A stretch of 39,332 nt of DNA. It comes from an uncultured Oxalobacteraceae bacterium (GTDB lineage Bacteria; Pseudomonadota; Gammaproteobacteria; Burkholderiales; Burkholderiaceae). The stretch lies in NCBI GenBank assembly GCA_946479705.1, contig CAMLHI010000003.1, positions 1 through 39,332 on the forward strand. The letters run 5' to 3'. Position numbers and translations under genes: made by a program. Below the pieces are notes generated by a model that was given only the letters and a program-made list of their open reading frames with translations, was not told the origin of the DNA and searched no databases. This document shows, piece after piece, positions 1 through 8,184 of the stretch; the first letter of the stretch is position 1; each line of letters begins with the position of its first letter.

Positions 1-147
1 AGACTGTTAAACAAGCTGGCAAACAGCCAGCCCGCCACGACTAGTGCCGGGATCATGACCCAAACTAGTAGCCGGGAAAAAAATGGAAATCGGGTCCACA
101 GTAATGAATGTCGCACTGAATCAGGCTTTCCAATGTAGGAAGGAGAC

Positions 148-246
148 ATGCCGCGAACCAGGACAAAGCGAAGGAACGCGGCGAATTCTTCGGTTAGGGC
201 CACCGCGGCCTTGGCCGAAGCTAACGCGGTGTTGTTGATCGGGTAG
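148..246 (+). CDS. Possible small ORF with a strong ribosome binding site (32 codons)
   Basis: I do not recognise this peptide. An ATG at 148 is preceded by a good Shine-Dalgarno sequence (GGAAGGAG just upstream), and the frame stays open for 32 codons, ending at TAG 244-246. The predicted peptide is basic at its N-terminus, then alanine-rich. It could equally be the start of a gene that has lost its 3' part. It points toward the end of the convergent macB-type permease gene. The rest of the first 287 bases holds nothing I can identify. Confidence is low because a reading frame this short arises easily by chance. Confidence 0.15.
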   Translation: MPRTRTKRRNAANSSVRATAALAEANAVLLIG

Positions 247-287
247 CTTCCTCTCCCTAATCAATTAAGATACAAGGGTTTCTGTAC

Positions 288-1511
288 CTACTCATAGCGC
301 AGGCATTCGACAGGAAGCAATTTGGATGCACGCCGGGCCGGGTAGTATCCAAAGAAAACACCGAGCAGGCTCGAAAAGCCGCAAGAGACAACAATGGCCT
401 CAGTCGTAACGAACACTTCAAATTTTCCACCTGAGGTGATCGCAGCGGCGCCACCGATTGCCAGCATAATTCCCACAGCCGCGCCGGCCACGCAGATGAG
501 AATCGCCTCTGCCAGAAACTGAAACAGGACGTCGCGCGGTTTGGCTCCGATTGCCATGCGTATTCCGATTTCACGGGTTCGCTCCGTGACCGAAACGAGC
601 ATAATATTCATGATCCCGATTCCGCCTACGATCAGGGAAATGGCCCCGATCAGGCCCAGTAAGGCGGCGACACCGGCACTAATACCCTTCGCTTCGTCGG
701 CAAACGAGGCCAAGTTATCAATTCGAAAATCGTCAGGGTCCGATTCCTTGATGCGGTGACGATCGCGCAATACTTCCTTGATATCCTCGATCGCGTCATC
801 AAGTTTTAGTCCCGACTTGCCCTGTACAAGCAGATAGTGAACGTTATTGGGACTGTCATCTCGAATCAGATTGGCGCGCGCAGCTGTAATCGGGACCACA
901 ACCAGATCGGCAAGGTCGCCCCCATCGACCTCCTTGCCCTCACCTTCAAGGACACCGACGACTTGAAAAGCAACGTTTTCTATCCGGAGGAATTGCCCCA
1001 CAGGATCGTTCTGATTAAAGAACTGCCTTGCGACTTTCTTGCCGATCACAACCATTCGCGCGGCGCTTCTGACGTCGGCGTCAGTAAAATGATTGCCTTC
1101 TTTCAATTTCCAATTGCGTATCCTGAACATCGCGGGCGTAATTCCACGCACTCGACCTGCCGACGATTCGTTTCCGGCAGCTAGCGTGACGGAGCCTTGA
1201 ATTGCGGGTGCCGCAGCAGTCAGGCTACTTAAGCCAGCGACTGCTTCTGCGTCGTTGATGGTGAGCACCGCTGGCGCGCCTGAACGCGCGCGCTTGGGTT
1301 GGGAGCGGTCGAAGCCCGGCGACACGTACAGCATATTTGTTCCCAACTGCTCGAGTTCCTTATCAATGAACTTCTTCATGGTGTCGCCGAGCGCCAGCAT
1401 CATCATCACGGCGGTGATACCGATAACAATCCCAAGCATCGTCAACATCGTGCGCAATCTGTTCGCGCTCATCGAGCGCAGAGCCTCTATTACCACCTGC
1501 GAAAAACTCAT
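288..1511 (-). CDS. macB: MacB-type ABC transporter permease (FtsX domain), no fused ATPase
   Basis: Inner-membrane permease of a tripartite MacAB-type exporter, 407 aa. An N-terminal transmembrane helix (about residues 19-42) is followed by a periplasmic MacB_PCD-like domain (about 45-270). Three C-terminal helices of the FtsX domain follow (about 275-400), with the typical stretch around VTERTREIGIRMAIGAK. Classical E. coli MacB carries its ATPase on the same chain; here the nucleotide-binding domain is the separate gene just upstream, with a 31-bp gap. Order on this strand is adaptor, ATPase, permease, so this is the last gene of the operon. In peptide-siderophore producers such pumps (PvdRT type) recycle or export the product; a similar job here is inference from nearby NRPS-type genes. 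Macrolide or lipoprotein-like substrates cannot be excluded. Confidence 0.9.
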   Translation of the reverse strand: MSFSQVVIEALRSMSANRLRTMLTMLGIVIGITAVMMMLALGDTMKKFIDKELEQLGTNMLYVSPGFDRSQPKRARSGAPAVLTINDAEAVAGLSSLTAAAPAIQGSVTLAAGNESSAGRVRGITPAMFRIRNWKLKEGNHFTDADVRSAARMVVIGKKVARQFFNQNDPVGQFLRIENVAFQVVGVLEGEGKEVDGGDLADLVVVPITAARANLIRDDSPNNVHYLLVQGKSGLKLDDAIEDIKEVLRDRHRIKESDPDDFRIDNLASFADEAKGISAGVAALLGLIGAISLIVGGIGIMNIMLVSVTERTREIGIRMAIGAKPRDVLFQFLAEAILICVAGAAVGIMLAIGGAAAITSGGKFEVFVTTEAIVVSCGFSSLLGVFFGYYPARRASKLLPVECLRYE

Positions 1512-1542
1512 ATAGTTCCCAATTTCAGAAGAATTATTGTCG

Positions 1543-2307
1543 CTATGCGCGTTTCTGTTGGCCGTGGTTCATGCTCAATTGCCGCAATCCTTCTGCAACG
1601 TCCCCATCGTGGAGGACCCGTCCATCCCTGAGGCAAAGTAGCCGCTTCGCCCTGGCGGCAATATCAGGTTCGTGGGTCACTAGTACGATCGTGATCCCGC
1701 ACTCGGCGTTCAGCTTTTGAAAAAGCGTCATGATTTCATTGCTGGTTTTCGTATCCAAATTACCTGTAGGTTCATCCGCAAGAATAAGGGGCGGATCACC
1801 GACGAGTGCCCGCGCGATGGCCACGCGTTGCTGCTGGCCTCCTGACAACTGGTTCGGCATGCGCATTGCATAGTCCTGAAGGCCGACACGCTCAAGCTCA
1901 AGCAAGGCCTTTGCATGCGCTTTTTTTCGCGGGCTCCCCGCATAAATCAGCGGCAGCGCGACGTTTTCAACGACACTCGTACGTTTGATCAGATTAAAGC
2001 TCTGAAAGACAAAACCGATTGTCTGGTTGCGAATGACCGCTAACGCCGATCGCGAGACTTGCGAGACATCGGTGCCATTTAACAGATAGCTGCCTTGAGT
2101 TCCGACGTCCAGGCAGCCGAGAATATTCATCAGCGTAGACTTTCCGGAGCCGGACTGCCCCATAATCGCCAGGAAATTTCCATGGTCGAGCGAAAGGTCA
2201 ACGCCGAACAAAACCTTGGTTTCAATACCTCCGGAGATATAACTTTTGGTTAGGTTGCGAATACTTATCAAGCCTTCTGGGCCCCTGCCAATGAGCGCTG
2301 CACTCAT
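1543..2307 (-). CDS. MacB/LolD-type ABC transporter ATP-binding protein
   Basis: Cytoplasmic ATPase that powers the adjacent permease, 254 aa. All catalytic motifs are visible: Walker A GQSGSGKS (about 50-57), Q-loop Gln102, signature LSGGQQQR (about 154-161), Walker B ILADEP (Asp178, Glu179) and the switch His212. Length and motif spacing fit the LolD/MacB/FtsE group. The start ATG (2307) overlaps the stop codon of the adaptor gene by four bases, so the two are probably translationally coupled. A 20-residue N-terminal lead precedes the first strand, which is slightly longer than usual. The presence of a stand-alone ATPase plus permease is common in some MacAB-like pumps and does not suggest decay. 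Confidence 0.92.
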   Translation of the reverse strand: MSAALIGRGPEGLISIRNLTKSYISGGIETKVLFGVDLSLDHGNFLAIMGQSGSGKSTLMNILGCLDVGTQGSYLLNGTDVSQVSRSALAVIRNQTIGFVFQSFNLIKRTSVVENVALPLIYAGSPRKKAHAKALLELERVGLQDYAMRMPNQLSGGQQQRVAIARALVGDPPLILADEPTGNLDTKTSNEIMTLFQKLNAECGITIVLVTHEPDIAARAKRLLCLRDGRVLHDGDVAEGLRQLSMNHGQQKRA

Positions 2308-3518
2308 TCACCACCACCGCTACTCAAAGCGCGCGTAATGACTTGGTCACTCACCTTCAAGTCACCGGCAAGTACTTCCGTATAGCGGAAATTCGACATC
2401 CCGATCCGGATATCGACCGGCACCGCTTGATTATTAGCGCCAATTTTGTATATTTTGAATAATCGTGTCAGTTCGCTCTTGTTACGAAACGCGACGTCAT
2501 CATTTGCTGAAGGCACCGGAAGCGCCGCGGTAGCATGTCCCTTCTTCGCCTCGCGCTCCCTGCTCTCAAGGGCTTCCTTTTCAGTTTCCTTTTCGGAAAG
2601 GCGAAATCGCAGAGCTGCGGTGGGAATGCGCAATGCGTTTTCCCGGCTGCCCACGATGAGACGTACTTGAGCGCTCATGCCCGGTTTGAGCAATTGCTCC
2701 TGGTTTTCGACGTCCAATACGACGTTATAGCTCACTACGTTCTGTACCACGTTCGCTGCCAGCCTGAACTCGCGCATATGCGCATCAAACTCTTTATCCG
2801 GATAGGCATCGACAATAAACCTGGCAGTCATTCCAGACTTGAGAGCGCCGATGTCCGCTTCCGATACACTGGTATCGATCTGCATCTTGGTCAAATCGCG
2901 GGCGATTTGAAATAGGGTGGGCGTCGCAAAGGATGCGGCAACGGTCTGCCCAATATCGATTGCGCGCTTGACCACGACGCCGTCAATGGGCGCGCGGATT
3001 ACACTATTATTGAGGTCGGCTTGTGCACGAGCCAGTTGCGCACGTGCCACCGCAATATTCGCTTCAGCAACCTCCAACTCATTTCGCGCTTGATCAAGCG
3101 CCCAGCCCGACACAAAGCTTTTTTCGGAAAGGTACTTGTTGCGTTCAAAATTGCTTCGAGCTAAGCGTCCGGAAGCCAACGCCGATGATACATTGGCTGC
3201 GCTTTGTCGGACCTGGGCCTGAAATATGGTGGGGTCCAACTTGAGCAGCACCTGACCTTTTTTAACATGATCGTTGAAGTCCGCCATTAGCTCCACCACG
3301 GTTCCGGACATCTGCGAGCCAACATTGATGAGGGCCACCGGGTTAATGGTGCCACTGGCGGTCACCGTTTGGGTGATCATCCCGCTATCGACGCCGCTGA
3401 CCCGATACTTCAATTTCTCCATCTTGAGCGCGCTCGCCGATTTTAAGGAAAAAGCGGCAACGATCGCTGCAATCAATAGGAGCCCTACGACGGCTCCGAT
3501 ACGTGTCTTAGTAATCAT
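2304..3518 (-). CDS. macA: MacA-like periplasmic adaptor (HlyD/RND membrane fusion family)
   Basis: Membrane fusion protein linking the inner-membrane ABC pump to an outer-membrane channel, 404 aa. A short cytoplasmic N-terminus leads into one membrane helix (about 8-28). A split lipoyl/barrel-sandwich domain follows (first half near ASGTINPVALINVGSQMSG, second half near NSVIRAPIDGVV), with a coiled-coil hairpin between (about 100-165). Beta-barrel and membrane-proximal domains complete it. A GGAAAG Shine-Dalgarno lies eight bases before the ATG. That ATG also overlaps (ATGA) the end of a short upstream frame at 3515-3775, suggesting the operon once extended further. No TolC-like outer-membrane gene is next to it, so it would have to use one encoded elsewhere. 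Confidence 0.9.
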   Translation of the reverse strand: MITKTRIGAVVGLLLIAAIVAAFSLKSASALKMEKLKYRVSGVDSGMITQTVTASGTINPVALINVGSQMSGTVVELMADFNDHVKKGQVLLKLDPTIFQAQVRQSAANVSSALASGRLARSNFERNKYLSEKSFVSGWALDQARNELEVAEANIAVARAQLARAQADLNNSVIRAPIDGVVVKRAIDIGQTVAASFATPTLFQIARDLTKMQIDTSVSEADIGALKSGMTARFIVDAYPDKEFDAHMREFRLAANVVQNVVSYNVVLDVENQEQLLKPGMSAQVRLIVGSRENALRIPTAALRFRLSEKETEKEALESREREAKKGHATAALPVPSANDDVAFRNKSELTRLFKIYKIGANNQAVPVDIRIGMSNFRYTEVLAGDLKVSDQVITRALSSGGGE

Positions 3519-3775
3519 TTAATGCACTTTCCATATTGATCAATTTTTGGCGCGACCATATCGGGCGGCGGAGACGCGACTGTAGCGCCAGACATTTCAT
3601 GCCGGACGCCGCGGCCAATGGTCCAGGTAATTTCTAGGTTGATTTTTGTGGACGGCCATCCGATACCGGCCCTCTGGACAAGCCAATTGAGGCCCACCCG
3701 ACCTGCACACCGCTGCTGTTGTGATGGAGGCCTTGCCGCGATCACATTCCACATAAAAGGTCTTAGATGGCTCAT
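3515..3775 (-). pseudogene. Unidentified frame coupled to the adaptor gene, possible 3' remnant of an upstream operon gene
   Basis: This frame ends in a TGA that overlaps the adaptor ATG by four bases, the same coupling seen between adaptor and ATPase. That makes it a candidate for the true end of a lost upstream gene. The last third (around residues 46-60, pattern LEITWTIGR...H) weakly resembles the end of NRPS condensation or epimerization domains, but this is only an impression. The neighbouring minus-strand frame (3597-3959) continues open and may hold more of the same gene after a frameshift. No domain can be named with confidence. Confidence 0.22.
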
Positions 3776-4125
3776 CAGGCCAAGCCGCCAGGAAGCTGTG
3801 ATAATTGGGTATGGACATGCCTAAAGCCGTGTTTCGCCGCCCCCCTCGTAAGGCAGACGTCGAGTTGACCGGGTGCCTGTAGCGCCAGCGCTCTTCAGCA
3901 TTGAAAACGAGCCCCCCAAGGCCACCTTGCCATGGGTTCATCGCTGGCCAGGAGGACATAGACTCGCCGACAGACTGCTCATACTTGCATTTGGCATCGA
4001 TAACATTTTGGGCGGAATGGACGGAGTTTTCACGCTACCAGAACCTAGAAAAGCTAGATTCTGCCCACTAAAAACGCCAAAAGGCTCACACATTGTCACA
4101 AAGTACGATTTTTTTGTGATCGTTA
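3776..4125. other. Gene-poor junction between exporter operon and IS21 remnant
   Basis: No complete gene is recognisable. The stretch is interrupted in every frame except an unassigned minus-strand frame reaching about 3959. An AT-rich segment at about 4090-4130 contains a T7 run and a GATCGTTATCAT motif. It borders the decayed IstA sequence and probably marks the edge of that insertion. Confidence 0.4.
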
Positions 4126-4777
4126 TCATGTTTGTTGGGCAAGGGTGAGTACCGCGAACTGCGGGCCGCTCGCGACACCGAACCTGGGGGCGCGGGCCTG
4201 GTCGGGGCTGACCCACTCGCCAGCGGTGACCGGCGCGCTTTGATCGCGGATGTTGGTGAGGATGTCGCGCACGTGGCGGTACTGGCAGGCGCCAATCTGC
4301 AAGGCGAGCATGCAGGCCGCTTCAAGCCTTATCTTTCCATAGCGCTTGGCCAGCGCCAGCGGGCCAGGCAGGCACGTTAGCCATGTTCCGGATGCTTGTT
4401 CTCAGCCATCAGGCGTGTCACCACTTCAGCAGTCGCCGGACCGATGCTCTGGCCCCGGTGAGCCAGCCGGGTCGGCGTCCATTCCTTGTGAGCGCGGTGG
4501 GCGGCGGGCATGTGCGTGGTCGTCGTGGTGAACCCACCTTGGCGGCTATTACGGGCATGGCTGGCCAAGCGCTGTCGTCTGTGCATCAGCTCCACCACCG
4601 ACGTGGTGACGCGTGCTTCGAGCGCCTGCCCGACGAGCGAATGGGGACGCTGTAACGGTGACGCTCAACCTCGACGTGATAGTCGATGTGCACCTTGACG
4701 GTCTTGAAGTGCGCCATCTCGTAACGCTGTAGCGGCAGCGGCAACAAGGCCGGTGCGTCGCGCCAATGCCACTTCAT
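4126..4777 (-). pseudogene. istA: IS21-family IstA transposase, C-terminal remnant with frameshifts
   Basis: Three minus-strand frames read together give the C-terminal third of an IS21-type IstA. The first part (4777 to about 4600) has a LPLQRYEMAHFKTVKVHIDYHV stretch. The second (about 4598-4377) has RLASHARNSRQGGFTT followed by HMPAAHRAHKEWTP. The third (about 4385-4126) has LALAKRYGKIRLEA and ACQYRHVRDIL. At least two frameshifts and a stop codon separate these pieces, so it cannot be functional. The N-terminal HTH and DDE catalytic core are absent, and no IstB ATPase follows. The assignment comes from recall of the conserved IS21 IstA C-terminal sequence; the exact left border is uncertain. 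Confidence 0.75.
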
Positions 4778-4817
4778 CGATGCACTTTGCGTAACATCAT
4801 CTCTGAGTGCTACGACA

Positions 4818-4945
4818 CCGTTCCGGTATCGTGCCCAGCCATTCCGGTATCGTGCCCACTGATTCCGGTCAGGCCCTCAGATTGGGCACGATAGACCGGA
4901 ACGGGTGGGCGCGATGAACCGGAATGGCTGGGCACGATGGTCCGA
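4818..4945. repeat. Back-to-back IS21-like multiple terminal repeats (possible internally deleted element)
   Basis: Copies of a motif close to ATTCCGGTATCGTGCCCA occur in direct orientation at 4820-4837 and 4841-4858, with a partial copy at 4862-4869. They then occur in inverted orientation at 4883-4900, 4906-4925 and 4929-4944. Iterated copies of a roughly 20-bp motif at each end are a known feature of IS21-family elements. Two opposed ends separated by only about 13 bp suggest an element that lost its whole interior, or two ends brought together by deletion. The inverted block interrupts the IS66 TnpB fragment at about 4945, so it arrived after that element. Confidence 0.65.
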
Positions 4946-5316
4946 AATACCCAACCGCTGATCGGATCTTCCGCCAGGACCGTCTCCACCTTGGCGGCCA
5001 GGCCGTCGAAGCCGGCTCGCATCGAACTGCCGCGTCACCGATACGAACCTCGATCAGGGTAGTCTGTGCGCTAGCCGGTCGCATCACGTCGTTTGCAGCC
5101 AGCGCGACCGGCAACAATGCTGTCGCGTCACTCAGAAGGCGGCCCGCAGTTGGCGGCGCCATGGAAGACCATGTTAGTGTTTAAGGCGTGTTCAAGAGCC
5201 AGCTGCGCGACCGACACATTCTCGTCGCAAGCCCGCTCGGCCAACTGCCGTTTGAACGCCTGCGAATAGTTCGGCCGCCGGCTGGGCGCCTGGCCCGACC
5301 TGTACGAGATCGACAT
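4946..5316 (-). pseudogene. IS66-family remnant: TnpA pieces and TnpB N-terminal piece
   Basis: The frame starting at ATG 5316 resembles the IS66 OrfA/TnpA N-terminus (around PNYSQAFKRQLAERACDEN, then VAQLALEHALNTNMVF). After a frameshift near 5165, a second frame carries TnpA C-terminal sequence (ALLPVALA... and IEVRIGDAAVRCEP). Without a proper gene boundary, the reading then passes to the N-terminal signature of IS66 TnpB (FDGLAAKVETVLAEDPISGW, about 5010-4950). That signature is cut off by the IS21-like repeats. The TnpC transposase is missing. This is a dead remnant; family assignment is by recalled motifs. Confidence 0.72.
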
Positions 5317-5394
5317 TTGCCGCTCGCGCCAATAATGCCGCTGCGTTAGCGCTTACCTTGACGGGGCGCGGGCTTGGCCACACAAGCGGCGCAT

Positions 5395-5750
5395 GATGAG
5401 TACGCTGCGTGACTTCTTGGCTCAGTACGTGGCAGCGCGCCGGGCACTGGGGTCGAAATTTCGTGAACCGGCATGGGCACTTGATCACGGTCGCGACCGG
5501 CCTCAGATCAAGCGCGGCCATCGGAGTGGACCGGTCCGACGTCGATCTCGTGAACGGCATATTCTCAATCCAGGAATCAAAGTTCGGCAAATCGCGCTTC
5601 GTTCCGGTTCATAGAATCGGATGTGCGGCGAGACGTGAACCATCGCGCGCTCCAGAACGCGGGCCAGGACGGCCAGAGCGTCGTGTTGCCTGTGCAGCCA
5701 TCAGGCAAATCGACACCAGAAGACGGGAGTGCAGCTTTTCGGCGCACTGA
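5395..5750 (+). pseudogene. Tyrosine recombinase (integrase) remnant with internal deletion
   Basis: The first frame (from about 5395) gives the N-terminal part of a phage-type or XerC/D-like integrase (STLRDFLAQYVAARRALGSK). A second frame then resumes directly in the catalytic domain, with VATGLRSSAAIGVDRSDVDL containing the conserved first catalytic arginine, followed by SKFGKSRFVPVH. The intervening core-binding domain is missing, and the later HxxR and Tyr motifs are not recognisable. So the gene carries a large deletion, at least one frameshift and no active site. It may derive from one of the tandem recombinases found on integrative elements or plasmids. Its true right end is unclear; 5650-5796 holds nothing identifiable. 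Confidence 0.6.
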
Positions 5751-5796
5751 GACCGGCGAGCAACAACTCTTTATGACCTATTGCGCACGCGACGAT

Positions 5797-6744
5797 TCAA
5801 GTTGCCGATAAATATGCGAGGGTCTTTCGATTCCCCGAAAATTGCTCGCGCCCGTGCATCGTCAACATATTGTCGATCACTAAGACATCGTTCTTCTGCC
5901 AATTGAACAGCAATTTGCTTGAATTTAGCACGCCTCGAATCCTGTCAAGCATTTCGTCCTTAAACGGCTCGCCATCTTCGAATTCGCAGTCATGACTATG
6001 CATATTGCATTGCTCAAGCATGGCACGTATTTCGGGATGCAAGGACGATGGATGCCATTGTTCGGCCTGGTTGAACCAGAAATTGCCATCGATCCCGGGA
6101 ATGCTTGCAAATGCATCGCACAGGGTACTTACCCGTAGCGATCCGTCCGCCCCCCAGCGACACACCGATTTTTGTTGCGCTACAATCCTTTCAACCTCAG
6201 CCCGACTTTCCGTACAATATGTAGATTGCCAAGTCTTGCCAATCTTTATATCCGCGTGAAAATTGCGAATATAATTTATCTTCCTGTTTTCAAATAGAGC
6301 CACGATGTCGTCAGGCATTTCACGCCGTATGTCGCGATTACTTGCCAGAGAAGTTTGCCCCCCAGTTTTCGCCGGTTCCGCACAATAAAAGAACAGACGC
6401 TTCGGCCATTCCGGCAAATAGGACATCTCGTTGTGCAAGGAAATCGACTCACTTGCTGGATACTCAGTAGATGTATACACATCTCCAGCGACGTGTTTCC
6501 GTGGCGAATTCCCTCCTGCGTACCCGAATGGCGTGGCCCCCATCTTGTGCGCGCACAAATTGAATTTTTCGGCACTATCTACATGGAAACCGCGAAACAG
6601 GACTCCGCCGTGGTCTTGCAGCAGTTTCGCCATCGCGACCGTGTTGGCTTCTAGGTAGGCGCACAAGTCCTCAAAGCTATCCCCTTTCCCCGGGGAAATT
6701 ACAACCGGATGCTTGGGAGAAGAAAATAGAAGAGCGATGTGCAT
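5797..6744 (-). CDS. SyrP/TauD-type Fe(II)/2-oxoglutarate-dependent oxygenase
   Basis: Predicted cytosolic non-heme iron oxygenase, 315 aa, a normal length for the TauD/TfdA family. The facial triad is intact: His104-x-Glu106 (in SLHNEMSYLP) and His297 (in LTMHGREQF), followed by Arg306, the expected 2-oxoglutarate-binding arginine. The RGF segment at 51-53 and the HNE motif match the SyrP-like group that hydroxylates aspartate or other residues during nonribosomal peptide synthesis. The ATG at 6744 is the first start after an in-frame stop, though no strong ribosome site precedes it. A JmjC-like gene in the same orientation lies 430 bp upstream and a condensation-like gene is nearby. Beta-hydroxylation of a peptide residue is therefore the likeliest role (inference). 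Confidence 0.85.
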   Translation of the reverse strand: MHIALLFSSPKHPVVISPGKGDSFEDLCAYLEANTVAMAKLLQDHGGVLFRGFHVDSAEKFNLCAHKMGATPFGYAGGNSPRKHVAGDVYTSTEYPASESISLHNEMSYLPEWPKRLFFYCAEPAKTGGQTSLASNRDIRREMPDDIVALFENRKINYIRNFHADIKIGKTWQSTYCTESRAEVERIVAQQKSVCRWGADGSLRVSTLCDAFASIPGIDGNFWFNQAEQWHPSSLHPEIRAMLEQCNMHSHDCEFEDGEPFKDEMLDRIRGVLNSSKLLFNWQKNDVLVIDNMLTMHGREQFSGNRKTLAYLSAT

Positions 6745-7173
6745 AGATTATTGGTGTATGAAGTTCGCATCTGCAGCGTCGCAGAAAGTTGCGCTGTATA
6801 GTAGCATCAGTTTTCCATAGTGGAAACACAAATGCACAACATTCTGGAAAAATTAAGTTTGCAATTTCCCACTAACTAATCCTATCGCATTCTGCATTAT
6901 TCGCCTCGTTCAAAGTGGCCAGACATCGCTGAGCATACGAGGGAAATGGGTGCCCCCGCCATCGGGCGCAATAGAGCCCGGACGCGAGGCTCGCAGGACG
7001 TTGTTGAATATCGCAGATTGGCGCTGCGACACGGTGAGCCGCCGCGCGACCGATCCGCCCGCAATATTACCCCTCAGAAACCAATTTTGAAATTGCCCAG
7101 CGGACTAGGCAAGGACTTTAGGTGGACAATCGATTTCATGTCGTGCGCCGAGCGGCTTGAAGTCCAGTGCAGC
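6745..7173. other. Intergenic stretch between the two oxygenase-type genes
   Basis: About 430 bases without a gene I can support. The first 150 bases next to the SyrP-like gene are AT-rich and probably carry its promoter, although I cannot point to a convincing -35/-10 pair. The remainder is interrupted in all frames; a minus-strand stretch near 6950-7060 stays open for about 40 codons but matches nothing I know. Confidence 0.4.
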
Positions 7174-8184
7174 TTACGCCATGCGTATTTCCTTACGTCG
7201 GCGCCGAGTAAACATGGACATAAATCGGCAGGCATAGGCATAGCCGACAGCCATTAGCACCAAGGGCATCAAGGGCGTCAACAGAAGGCGTTTGGCGACC
7301 AGCCGCGCTATCGGGTATCGCAGGTCGCCCGCCACGTGCAGTGGCGAACCGAACGTCGCCGCGACCGTTATCCCGAATTTATCGTCGGCCGACGCGACAG
7401 CATGCCACCAATAGACAGGAATATAGAGCGCATCGCCTGCCTTGACCATGATCCGGTAGGGTTGCAGGTGCGCCACTGCCGGGAATTCTTTGAGATCGAT
7501 GTCGTACAAATAGCCTTTCTTGCGCACTACCGGATCGAGAGCAGCCCATGACCGATCGTCCGGCGGCAGTAACAACACTTCCTTGTCGCCGACAAGCTGG
7601 GTCATCAGCGCCTCGTCCGAGGGGTGGTAGTGCCAGTCGGTGTAGGAGTCCCGATAGAAAAACGCGCGCAACGGGGCATAGCCTCTCGATTGCTTCGGCT
7701 TGGAAAGAAATCGATAGTTGCCGACATCCTTGAGCAATGCGCCAAACGCGGACGAATGGAGCGGCACACTGTGCACAACAAGCTGACCGGACTCGGTCGA
7801 AGCGCGGCCCAAGAAGTCATGAAAAGGCATTTTCTCGGATACGAACGCCTTTCTTTTTTCAATTGCATCCTGAGTCGTGAATTCCGTAACAGGGTATTCA
7901 AATAAAGGCGCAGAGCGCGTCGACACGACGTCGTTTTTTGTATAGCGCTTCAGATATTCGATCGAGCTCCAGTTAGCGAAGGCCGGCCAGTGGGCGGCCG
8001 CACCAACGATCAGGCATGGGCGATTTTGAGAGACATAGTCCCTCAAGAATTCCTTTTCTGTGATTTGGCCTGCCGAAACAGTATCGACTTGAAGTGCCAC
8101 GTCGTAATTTGGCATAAGCGAAAGGTCCCACGGGGCTTTGCCGGCAGCGCTAGCCAAATTTCCTGCGCAATGAGTGCTTGTCAT
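7174..8184 (-). CDS. JmjC/cupin-8-like protein with His-x-His metal site and C-terminal membrane anchor
   Basis: 336 aa if translated from ATG 8184; the frame stays open upstream to GTG 8421, and ATG 8115 is another candidate, none with a clear ribosome site. Residues about 35-280 form a JmjC/cupin_8-type double-stranded beta-helix: PCLIVGAAAHWPAF near the start, TDWHYHPSDEALMTQLVGDKEVLLLPP in the core and AGDALYIPVYWWHAV at the end. The usual metal ligands H-x-D/E...H appear here as His185-x-His187...His261, so the acidic ligand is replaced by histidine. A hydrophobic helix (about 299-320) followed by an arginine-rich tail suggests anchoring in the inner membrane. Family members hydroxylate proteins or small peptides; the substrate here is unknown, and the altered site could mean changed or lost activity. 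Confidence 0.72.
   Translation of the reverse strand: MTSTHCAGNLASAAGKAPWDLSLMPNYDVALQVDTVSAGQITEKEFLRDYVSQNRPCLIVGAAAHWPAFANWSSIEYLKRYTKNDVVSTRSAPLFEYPVTEFTTQDAIEKRKAFVSEKMPFHDFLGRASTESGQLVVHSVPLHSSAFGALLKDVGNYRFLSKPKQSRGYAPLRAFFYRDSYTDWHYHPSDEALMTQLVGDKEVLLLPPDDRSWAALDPVVRKKGYLYDIDLKEFPAVAHLQPYRIMVKAGDALYIPVYWWHAVASADDKFGITVAATFGSPLHVAGDLRYPIARLVAKRLLLTPLMPLVLMAVGYAYACRFMSMFTRRRRKEIRMA

Noticed and set aside
4090..4140. A possible Fur-box-like motif (GATCGTTATCAT) upstream of the exporter side
   Set aside because: Only a partial match to the consensus, at the edge of a decayed IS and more than 500 bp from the adaptor gene; not enough to call a regulatory site.
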